Below, one piece after another: positions 32,505 to 40,122 of a stretch of 44,318 nt of DNA (positions are counted from its first letter, which is position 1; the number at the start of each line of letters is the position of its first letter). The translations under genes and the position numbers were made by a program. Source of the stretch: an uncultured Selenomonadales bacterium (GTDB lineage: Bacteria > Bacillota > Negativicutes > Selenomonadales > Selenomonadaceae). The DNA lies in the NCBI GenBank assembly GCA_947165295.1, contig CAMUZU010000018.1, forward strand, positions 1-44,318. Direction: 5' to 3'. The notes under the pieces were generated by a model. The model searched no databases, was not told the DNA's origin, and saw only the letters and a program-made list of their open reading frames with translations.

Positions 32505-34568
32505 ATGGTAGTCGGAATTGACTTGGGCACGACCAACACGCTTGCCTGTTATTTCGTCAACGGGCGCAAGAAGCTTTTGAAGTTCGCGGGCGGCGCGACA
32601 ATGTTGCCCAGCGTCATTTTCACGGACGAAGACAACAACGTTATTGTCGGGCAGGCGGCGCAATCACGCGGCATTGTCAAACCGGAACGCATGATTCGTT
32701 CAGCGAAAACTTATATCGGCAACTTCGAGCTGAACAAAACCTGGACGTGCGGCAACCGCAAGTACACGCCCACCGACGTGGCGACCGAAGTCCTCAAGGA
32801 AGTTCGCAAGCGTCTTGTGCGAAACATGCACCTTGACGACAGCGAAGAGATCGGCGCAGTCATCACCGTCCCGGCTTACTTCAACGACAACCAACGCGAC
32901 GAAACGCGCAAGGCGGGCATTGCTGCGGGTTTCAAAGTGCTGTGGATTCTTGAAGAACCAATGGCGGCTGCCGTCGAAGCCGTGCACGAACGTCAACTTG
33001 ACAAGAAAGTTTTCGTCGTGGACATCGGCGGCGGAACCTTCGACCTGAGCGTTTTGGAAGCCGACCACGACAAGCACCTTTACACGGCAATTGCGATTGA
33101 CGGCGACGACAGACTCGGCGGCGACGACTTCGACAAGGCAATTCAACTTGAATTTGTTCGCCACATTGAAGACGACACCGGCATTAAGTTGACCGACGCC
33201 AAAAGTGCCGGCTTGGACGAAAGCGACTACAACATCTTGATGAACCGCCTGCTCGTCGAGGCGCGCCGTGCCAAAGAAGAATTGAGCGGCGACGGCGTGT
33301 TGGAGTGCGACGTTACTTTACCGAACTTGACGACGCTCGGCGGGCAACCGTACGATTTGGATTTCGTCTTCACGCGCAAGGCAATGCTTGACGTTTGCAA
33401 GCCGCTGTTCGACCGCATATTTAACCAGATTAACGACTTTGTCACCGACAACGACAAGTTCACGCTCGCGGACATCGGTCACATAATTTTAGCGGGCGGC
33501 ACGTGCTTTATCCCGTACATCAAAGAGCGCATTGAAAACGACCTCGGCATTCGACCCGACGACGATTTACAGTTAAGTCAACTTGTCGTCAGCGGCGCGG
33601 CTCGCGTTGCACAATCAATCGGCGGCGTCGAAAGCGGCGACACCGAATCCGCCGTAAACCTGCAAAGTATCCTTGCGCATTCGCTCGGCATTGAAATTGA
33701 AGACACACGCGGGCAAGTCGTCTTCGACAAAATTCTTGAGAAGAACACGCTTTACTCTGCGGGCAAGTCCACGCAGGTTTACAAGACGACCCGCGACAAC
33801 CAGACGCAAATTGCGATTAACGTTTACGAAGCCGGCAAAGACGAAGACGCCCGCGACTTGAGCGCACACCGTTTCCGCGGCTCGTTGAATTTGGAAGTGC
33901 CGCCCGCGCCCAAAGGCAAAGAGACCGTTTCCGTCACGTTCGATTACACCGACGGGCAACAGCTTAAAGTCACCGTCACCGACAAGCACGGGCATTCAAA
34001 CTCCGCCGTGTTCAACAAGGAAACCAAAGCGTCGCCCAAGTCCGCAACGGAGCCGCTCGACGTCGTCTTAATGCTTGACTCGTCGGGCAGCATGTCAGAT
34101 CAAATGAATCAAGCCAAAGACGCCTGCCGCAAGCTGATAACCGAAATGTTCGACTTGAGCGTTCACCGCATGGCGTTGATGAGTTTTGACGACAATTCGC
34201 GCATGTTCTGTCACTTGACCAACGACCGACAAGCTTTACTCAACGGCCTTGCGCAAATCAGGCTCGGCGGTTGCACGGAGATGATTAAAGCACTCAGCAT
34301 GGCTTACGGCGAATTGGAAACTTCGTCGCGCAAGAAAGTCGCCATCTTCGTCACCGACGGCTACCCGACAGACAGCCGCGAAGGCACAATTTCCCGCGCA
34401 CAAAAGATTCGCAAGCAGGGCGTGGAGATTTTCGCAATCGGCGTCGGCAAAGGCTTCGACAAAAACTTTTTGAACGACATGGTCGGCACGGACAATTCTT
34501 TTACGATTAACAGCATGAGCGAACTTGCGACGACGTTCGCCGAAGTTGTCGACAAAATCACGCGCTGA
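32505..34568 (+). CDS. Hsp70-like ATPase 5 fused to a C-terminal vWA domain
   Basis: Residues 1-510 are a DnaK-like module: VVGIDLGTTNTLACYFVNG, VITVPAYFNDNQRDETRKAG, VVDIGGGTFDLSVL, HIILAGGTCFIPYIKERI, then a beta-sandwich domain with LAHSLGIEIED and AGKSTQVYKTTRDNQTQIAI. In place of the helical lid, residues 516-687 form a vWA domain with MIDAS elements DSSGSMSD, LGGCTEM and FVTDGYPTD. The metal site appears intact, so it may bind protein ligands. ATG at 32505 follows AAGGAGGAA. The fusion joins, in one protein, the chaperone and vWA themes seen separately at 14792 and 11794. Confidence 0.92.
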   Translation: MVVGIDLGTTNTLACYFVNGRKKLLKFAGGATMLPSVIFTDEDNNVIVGQAAQSRGIVKPERMIRSAKTYIGNFELNKTWTCGNRKYTPTDVATEVLKEVRKRLVRNMHLDDSEEIGAVITVPAYFNDNQRDETRKAGIAAGFKVLWILEEPMAAAVEAVHERQLDKKVFVVDIGGGTFDLSVLEADHDKHLYTAIAIDGDDRLGGDDFDKAIQLEFVRHIEDDTGIKLTDAKSAGLDESDYNILMNRLLVEARRAKEELSGDGVLECDVTLPNLTTLGGQPYDLDFVFTRKAMLDVCKPLFDRIFNQINDFVTDNDKFTLADIGHIILAGGTCFIPYIKERIENDLGIRPDDDLQLSQLVVSGAARVAQSIGGVESGDTESAVNLQSILAHSLGIEIEDTRGQVVFDKILEKNTLYSAGKSTQVYKTTRDNQTQIAINVYEAGKDEDARDLSAHRFRGSLNLEVPPAPKGKETVSVTFDYTDGQQLKVTVTDKHGHSNSAVFNKETKASPKSATEPLDVVLMLDSSGSMSDQMNQAKDACRKLITEMFDLSVHRMALMSFDDNSRMFCHLTNDRQALLNGLAQIRLGGCTEMIKALSMAYGELETSSRKKVAIFVTDGYPTDSREGTISRAQKIRKQGVEIFAIGVGKGFDKNFLNDMVGTDNSFTINSMSELATTFAEVVDKITR

Positions 34569-34586
34569 ATTCGGAGGTGACCTTTC

Positions 34587-37500
34587 GTGAGCAATTCATT
34601 CAAAGACAAGCTGATGACCGCCAACGTTGACGGCGACGCACAAAGAATCGTGCCCGCGCTGTCCAAAGACAAACGGCGGCTCGAAGTCGGCAAGATACAA
34701 AAAATTCTTCGCGACAAGCTCGACATGACGCTCGACATGTCGACGGACGAAGACGTTTTCAACGAACTGAAATCGCTTTCGGGACAGAATTTGCGTTCGG
34801 CATTTAAAGCTTGCGTCGAAAGTTTCGGCGTCACGTGCAACGCGGAGCTGTTGGACAAGTTCAACAAGTCGCGGATATTGGCGTTGTTCTTCCACGTGTT
34901 CGCGGTGTACCCCGAAGCAATTCCGTCGCATCCCGGCACGCAAACCGACACGCCGTCGCAGCCCGACATTGACGCCGAACTGTTCGCGGAAATTTTCCCG
35001 GACTTCACGACAGCAGTTGACGTGGAAGTTTCGGCCGCCGCGAAATTTTTGCCGCCGCAATTCCGAAACGTCAAGTCAACGGACGAACTCGAACAAGCCT
35101 TGACCGCCGAAAAAATTCCGCAGGGAACAATCGTGCGCGACTTCGTCAAACGCGTGCTTGAAACGGCGGGCGTTGACTTCGACGACGTCAAACTTAAATC
35201 CGTCAGCCGCGAAAAATATCTGCCGCTGTTCTTCCACGCGATTAACTTCACGGGCAAAACTTTCGCGCCGAGTCAACCGTCAAGTGAGCCGCAAGAAATT
35301 TTGGATTTGACGTTCGGGCAAGTGCAGGCGATTTTCGACGCCGCCGACAAAGTTCCCGTGGACGACGCGGACTTCGACATTTCCGACACGCTGGAAATCT
35401 TCGAGAACAATTCCGTCACCGTCAAGGCCAAGCTTTATCTGAGCATTCCCGACGACCGACAAATTTTTTACGGGCTGGCGGCTCTCGCCACGCTTGACGG
35501 AAAGATTGCCGCAGTCGGACGCATTGAAGACAACGTTGTCGACGAGCACGGCGGAAAGTTCCCGCACATGATTTTCGATTGGGACAAGATTGACCCCGAC
35601 AAGTTCATCAACCGCAAAAACTTCAAAGCCGTACTTGTGCCGCGTGAAGCTCAAGACTTTTTCGCACGACCGATGTCGCAGGCAATGGCGGAAAGTTTTC
35701 AAGGCGAACTGTGGACGCTGGACTTCGACGTTGTTTATCGTCCGCTTGCAGTCACCGACAGGCCGCTTTGCATTGACTTCGGCACTTCCAACACGACCGC
35801 CGGCACGTTCAACGCGGAGAGCGGCGCGCCCGAACAAGTCACCTTCCGCGACGTGACGAAAGACGAAGTTGCCTTCAGCGAAGTTTTGCCGACGATTGTT
35901 TACGTCGACAGTTGCATTGACGGCCGAGTCACTTTCAAGCACGGCTACGAGGCGAAACGCAAAATTATCGAGGCGGGCTACAACACGAAGGCGACAGTTT
36001 TCTACGAAATTAAACGCTGGATCAATTCGCTTGACGAAGTCGAAGAGGTCACCGACGGCAACGAGACCGCACGCGTCACTCGCCGCGAAATTCTTGCCGA
36101 TTACCTGCGCTTCGTCATCAAGGCCGCCGAAGAACATTTCAGACTCAAGTTCAAAACGTTCCACATGACGTCGCCCGTCAAGCTCAAACGCAAGTTCCTT
36201 GACGAGATGGAAAAAATTTTCGCGTTGCCCGTCTTCAAGCGCGACGGTTATGTCGTCGACAAAGACAGCTTGGACGAAGGACTTGCGACGGTTTACCATT
36301 ACATTGCCGAACGAATCAAGGACGCGGGCGACATTTCGGGCAAGATTTTGGTTTTGGACTGCGGCGGCGGCACCACCGACCTTGCAAGCTGTGATTATTC
36401 CGTGACGCAGGGCAGCGACTGGGCGAACGTCACCTTGCAGACCGACTTCGAGAGCGGCGACTCAAACTTCGGCGGCAACAACATCACGTACAGAATTCTG
36501 CAGATGCTCAAGATGAAAATCGCCGCGAACATTGAACGCAACGAAAACCTTCCGATGCACGACTTGATTCCCGACGAGGACGACGACATTTTAAGTCAGA
36601 TTGACTTCGACATTGCCAACCGCAACGAGATTTATGCGGCGTTCGAGCAGAAGTATCAGCGCGTCGAAGACATTATCCCGACGAAGTTTGCGAACTTTAC
36701 CATGAAGAACGAGCGGCTCAAAGTCAAGCGCAATTTCTATTACCTGTGGCAGCTTGCCGAAGCGATTAAGATTGAATTCTTCAAGTCAAACCTGGTCAAC
36801 GTCGACTTCGAGAAGGACAAGAAAATTTTCGTGCGCAGTCCCGAAGAATATTTCTTGAGCGTGCGGCGCGACGGCAAACTTCAACCGCAGACCGACCCGA
36901 TGGACGGCGTCGAAGTCACCATTCGCGAAATCAGCCGCATTCTGTTGCCCGACCTATACGCGCTGTTGAAGACGTTGCTTGCGCATTACGGCGACAACGA
37001 ACTTTTGCAGTACAAATATCGGCTCAGCGGGCAGTCGTGCAAGATTAACAAGTTCCGCGACCTGTTCAAAGAATTTATCCCCGGCAAGCACATGCGCATT
37101 CCGCACGCACGCGGCGAAGTCACGAAGCGTCACGCCGTCGACAGCGTCGAACTCAAGAAGTATTGCATTCTCGGCAGTATCGAATACGTTTACGACGTGA
37201 AGGCTCGCGGCAAGTACACCGCCAAAATCATGCCCAACATCAACCGACGCATTTACGAAGTCAAAATCGCGCTCGACAACGACGAAACGCTTTTGCTCGG
37301 ACGCGGCGAAAATTTGGGCTTGAAGAAGTTCCCCGGCAAGACGACAATCACCGCAGAATTTCTCGTGCGCAGTGAGACCGGCCACGTCGAACGAAAGTTT
37401 CTTTATCACTTCGACAAGAGCGACGCCGAACGTTGCACAATCCGCGAACTGCTTGACATCATGGCCAAAGAGTCCACGCACAGCCGCGACGTTATCGAAC

Positions 37501-37718
37501 GCGAAATCGGCGAAAAACTTCAGGACATCGACTTGACCGACAAGCAAAGCATTTTGTGTTTCGTCGCGCTCGACTCGACAAGCGGCTACGGCTTCAACAT
37601 TTATCAAATTTGGGCGACGAACGACGGCGGCGCGGTGAAGTTCTGGTTGCCGAAGAAACGCCGCTTCGAGAGCTACGAAGACGAAAACTTGCAGACTTTC
37701 TTCAACGGCGACAAGTGA
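34587..37718 (+). CDS. Hsp70-like ATPase 6 (1043 aa) with long N-terminal region
   Basis: Residues 1-390 are an additional region of unknown family; it contains a linker with GTQTDTPSQPDID near 117-129 and mixed helical/beta parts. The actin-fold ATPase begins near 393 with LCIDFGTSNTTAGTFNAE; phosphate 2 is VLDCGGGTTDLASC near 589. A long, charged insertion (QMLKMKIAANIERNENLPM onward) follows, and the C-terminal 150 residues are beta-rich. I do not find a clear adenosine motif, which may be masked by insertions. The start is GTG with GGAGGTGA upstream. It follows Hsp70-vWA by 18 bp and precedes an unknown gene by 10 bp. Confidence 0.82.
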   Translation: MSNSFKDKLMTANVDGDAQRIVPALSKDKRRLEVGKIQKILRDKLDMTLDMSTDEDVFNELKSLSGQNLRSAFKACVESFGVTCNAELLDKFNKSRILALFFHVFAVYPEAIPSHPGTQTDTPSQPDIDAELFAEIFPDFTTAVDVEVSAAAKFLPPQFRNVKSTDELEQALTAEKIPQGTIVRDFVKRVLETAGVDFDDVKLKSVSREKYLPLFFHAINFTGKTFAPSQPSSEPQEILDLTFGQVQAIFDAADKVPVDDADFDISDTLEIFENNSVTVKAKLYLSIPDDRQIFYGLAALATLDGKIAAVGRIEDNVVDEHGGKFPHMIFDWDKIDPDKFINRKNFKAVLVPREAQDFFARPMSQAMAESFQGELWTLDFDVVYRPLAVTDRPLCIDFGTSNTTAGTFNAESGAPEQVTFRDVTKDEVAFSEVLPTIVYVDSCIDGRVTFKHGYEAKRKIIEAGYNTKATVFYEIKRWINSLDEVEEVTDGNETARVTRREILADYLRFVIKAAEEHFRLKFKTFHMTSPVKLKRKFLDEMEKIFALPVFKRDGYVVDKDSLDEGLATVYHYIAERIKDAGDISGKILVLDCGGGTTDLASCDYSVTQGSDWANVTLQTDFESGDSNFGGNNITYRILQMLKMKIAANIERNENLPMHDLIPDEDDDILSQIDFDIANRNEIYAAFEQKYQRVEDIIPTKFANFTMKNERLKVKRNFYYLWQLAEAIKIEFFKSNLVNVDFEKDKKIFVRSPEEYFLSVRRDGKLQPQTDPMDGVEVTIREISRILLPDLYALLKTLLAHYGDNELLQYKYRLSGQSCKINKFRDLFKEFIPGKHMRIPHARGEVTKRHAVDSVELKKYCILGSIEYVYDVKARGKYTAKIMPNINRRIYEVKIALDNDETLLLGRGENLGLKKFPGKTTITAEFLVRSETGHVERKFLYHFDKSDAERCTIRELLDIMAKESTHSRDVIEREIGEKLQDIDLTDKQSILCFVALDSTSGYGFNIYQIWATNDGGAVKFWLPKKRRFESYEDENLQTFFNGDK

Positions 37719-37728
37719 CGGTGATTTT

Positions 37729-38526
37729 ATGTTCAACAGAAACGAACTGCGCTTTGAACGTCGCTCGATTTTGACGGCGGCGCAACTGCGTGCAATTGAA
37801 AAGTTCCCGCGTGAATTTCTGCGGCTGACCTTCGCGGACTTTGGCGACGGGATTTTAAGCGGGCTCGACTTCGTCACACGCAACGACGAAATTTTTCTGA
37901 CGGCGGGCGTCGTCAAGCTCGGCGAAAAATTTTTCCTCGCGGACGAAATGAATTTGTCGACGCTCATTGACGGCTGCGACGAAGGCAAACGTTATCGCTT
38001 AGTTTTGGGCACGCCGCAACGCACGGCAACCGAAGGCGTCATCAACGAAAAAATTTCGCTCGAAGTCAAACCGCTCGACGAAACTTCCGACGGCGCGGAC
38101 TTCGGTCGCTTCAAGGCGGGAATTGTCAAGTTGCCCGACATCAACGCGGAAAATTTGTACAACGAATTCACGCGCTCAAGCCGGCTGAACTTGTTGCACG
38201 TGCCGCAGGCCGTTCGCGGCGGGACGACGTTTCACCCGACAATCTTCCGCGCAATTTTGTCGCGGCTTCAACACAAAGAAAATCCGTCGCCCGCGGACGT
38301 GGCGTTAATGCTTCGGCTTGCGGACGGCGAACCGCTTTCGTTGCCCGCGCTGAAAATCTTCGTGGAGTGCAAGTCGGTCAAGTGGCGTGACGCGTCGCCC
38401 GAAGAAATTTTCAAGTCGGTGATTGACGCCGTCGACGCCGTGCAGGAAACAGTTTTGCCCGCGCAGATTCACAAGCCCGAAAAAGTTTCCCGGCCGAAGT
38501 CAACGCCCGACGTCATAATCATTTAA
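37729..38526 (+). CDS. Unknown protein; baseplate-like features uncertain
   Basis: A 265-residue protein with no family I can name. Residues 25-110 are beta-rich: LTFADFGDGILSGLDFVTRN, EIFLTAGVVKLGEKFFLAD and YRLVLGTP. The 'start-point, G..., N...FLT.G.VK' layout recalls the first domain of baseplate proteins such as TssK, but the similarity is only impressionistic. The C-terminal part is helical with a polar tail ending PKSTPDVIII. ATG follows GGTGATTTT. It may connect the chaperone genes to the spike module 11 kb upstream. Confidence 0.65.
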   Translation: MFNRNELRFERRSILTAAQLRAIEKFPREFLRLTFADFGDGILSGLDFVTRNDEIFLTAGVVKLGEKFFLADEMNLSTLIDGCDEGKRYRLVLGTPQRTATEGVINEKISLEVKPLDETSDGADFGRFKAGIVKLPDINAENLYNEFTRSSRLNLLHVPQAVRGGTTFHPTIFRAILSRLQHKENPSPADVALMLRLADGEPLSLPALKIFVECKSVKWRDASPEEIFKSVIDAVDAVQETVLPAQIHKPEKVSRPKSTPDVIII

Positions 38527-38539
38527 CGGAGGTGATTTC

Positions 38540-40057
38540 ATGAGCGAACTTAACGACCTGCTCCGCCAAAAGGAGACGCTTGCCTCTCAGCTGTCGCGAA
38601 TTGACGAGTCGGGCGTCGACAAGATTTTGAACGCGATTAAGAGACAACGCTGGTTTTTTTTCAAAAACAAGCCGAAAGTTTTGTTCGACCGCGACACCGC
38701 GCTCCTTTGGGCGAACTTGAAATACTTCCCGTACGGCAAGAACGACAACAACGACTACTATTCGCCCGACGAAATTTTACGGCTGATGGAGTCGACGAAC
38801 TCACGCGGCATTGACAGTTTCAAGAATTGGCGCGTGCCGACGAACTTTAAACTTTGGACGATGATTGCGGACGGAACTTTTCCGTTTCAGTCGGGCATAA
38901 ATCGGCGGATACAAGATCGGGATTTTTGGTGCGTCACGTACAAAGGCAACTTCAGACGCAAAGACCTGGACATCAGCGGCGCAACGAACGGCATTTTGAA
39001 CAGAGGCAATTGCTTTGTCATTCCGTGCAGCAGTGCCGTCGCGCCGAAAGATTACGAGCAAAACGTTTCGCCCGCGAACAAAGTCTACAGCGACAAAGAA
39101 AAAATTTTGATGACACTCAACGTCTTCACGACGAACGGGCTGGAGCCGATTTTTTCCGACGCGACGATAACCGAGCTGTTCCGACAAATTTACATCGTCA
39201 AGCCCGAAGTTCAGCGACAACTGACGGAGATTCAGCAACAGATTGAGCGGCTCAACGAAGTTGAATTGCTTTCGCCGAAACTCGATTGGCTTGCGCTGAA
39301 AACGAAATTTGACCTTGGCGCGGACAAGTCGCCCGTGCGTTACGCCGCGTCGCTGAAAAATTTCACGGAACATCTGCTTGCGAAATTCGACGAGTACACC
39401 GCCGACAAAGCCGACGCGTTGACCGAACTGCAAAGACTTTCGCCGCCGAATGAACTTGTGCCCGACGTCAAACTTGTGCGCAAGGAACTGGACAGTTTCC
39501 GCGACGACGCGCTGAGTTTGGAGGACGCGTTGATACGGACGGCGAGCTTGCGGCGGTTGGCGGAACTGCACGATCAAGTTCGCCCGCCGTTTGAAGTCGT
39601 CGTCGAAACGCTCACCGAAAAAGTTCGCGGCGTCCTGCTGAAAGTTGAATTCTTTGAACTGCAAGCAGACTTCGTGCGTGAAGCGTGCGCGGCGTTCGAG
39701 CTGAAATTCGACTTCCGTGCAGAGTTTTTGAAGCAGTTGCATTTGGCAGACCGTGCGGCGAAAAATTTCCTCGTCGAGCTGGTGCGTTACGTCAAAGCCG
39801 GTCACCTGCAAACGAAAATCGGCGACAACACTGCGGCACGAATCGCGCTTGCGCAGTTGCAAAATTATCGCGAAGCCGTCGCAAACCTGTTCCGCACGTC
39901 GCCGAACGACCCGCACAAGTCGGAAATACTCACGCAGGCTGAGGTGTTGCAGAACAATTTCGCGGAAGTCATCGGCGCGCTTGACGACGAATCGGAACGT
40001 CGCCGCCTGTCGAATTTGATTCGGCAACTGCAAGCTGAACTGAACGACTTGCCTTGA
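38540..40057 (+). CDS. DUF1566-like N-terminal domain with helical C-terminus
   Basis: A 505-residue protein. Residues about 45-170 resemble DUF1566 (lectin-type fold): LLWANLKYFPYG, FKNWRVPTNFKLWTMIADGT, RDFWCVTYKGNF and NRGNCFVIPCSS. The rest is helical with coiled-coil stretches (EVQRQLTEIQQQIERLNEVE at about 222, and SERRRLSNLIRQLQAELNDL at the end). No signal peptide. ATG at 38540 follows ACGGAGGTGA. It is the last gene of the operon and ends 25 bp before the bidirectional terminator. Function is unknown; a sensor or adaptor role is possible. Confidence 0.7.
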   Translation: MSELNDLLRQKETLASQLSRIDESGVDKILNAIKRQRWFFFKNKPKVLFDRDTALLWANLKYFPYGKNDNNDYYSPDEILRLMESTNSRGIDSFKNWRVPTNFKLWTMIADGTFPFQSGINRRIQDRDFWCVTYKGNFRRKDLDISGATNGILNRGNCFVIPCSSAVAPKDYEQNVSPANKVYSDKEKILMTLNVFTTNGLEPIFSDATITELFRQIYIVKPEVQRQLTEIQQQIERLNEVELLSPKLDWLALKTKFDLGADKSPVRYAASLKNFTEHLLAKFDEYTADKADALTELQRLSPPNELVPDVKLVRKELDSFRDDALSLEDALIRTASLRRLAELHDQVRPPFEVVVETLTEKVRGVLLKVEFFELQADFVREACAAFELKFDFRAEFLKQLHLADRAAKNFLVELVRYVKAGHLQTKIGDNTAARIALAQLQNYREAVANLFRTSPNDPHKSEILTQAEVLQNNFAEVIGALDDESERRRLSNLIRQLQAELNDLP

Positions 40058-40082
40058 ACGCGTGAACTTCACAAAAAAAATT

Positions 40083-40105
40083 TCCCCGTCGACAATCGAT
40101 GGGGA
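40083..40105. terminator. Bidirectional terminator closing the accessory locus
   Basis: Ten-base arms (40083-40092 and 40096-40105, one G:U pair) with a 3-base loop lie between two convergent genes. The left flank has eight A and the right flank five T (40106-40110), so it serves both the 505-residue gene and the helicase gene. Confidence 0.85.
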
Positions 40106-40122
40106 TTTTTCGTTGCGGGACT

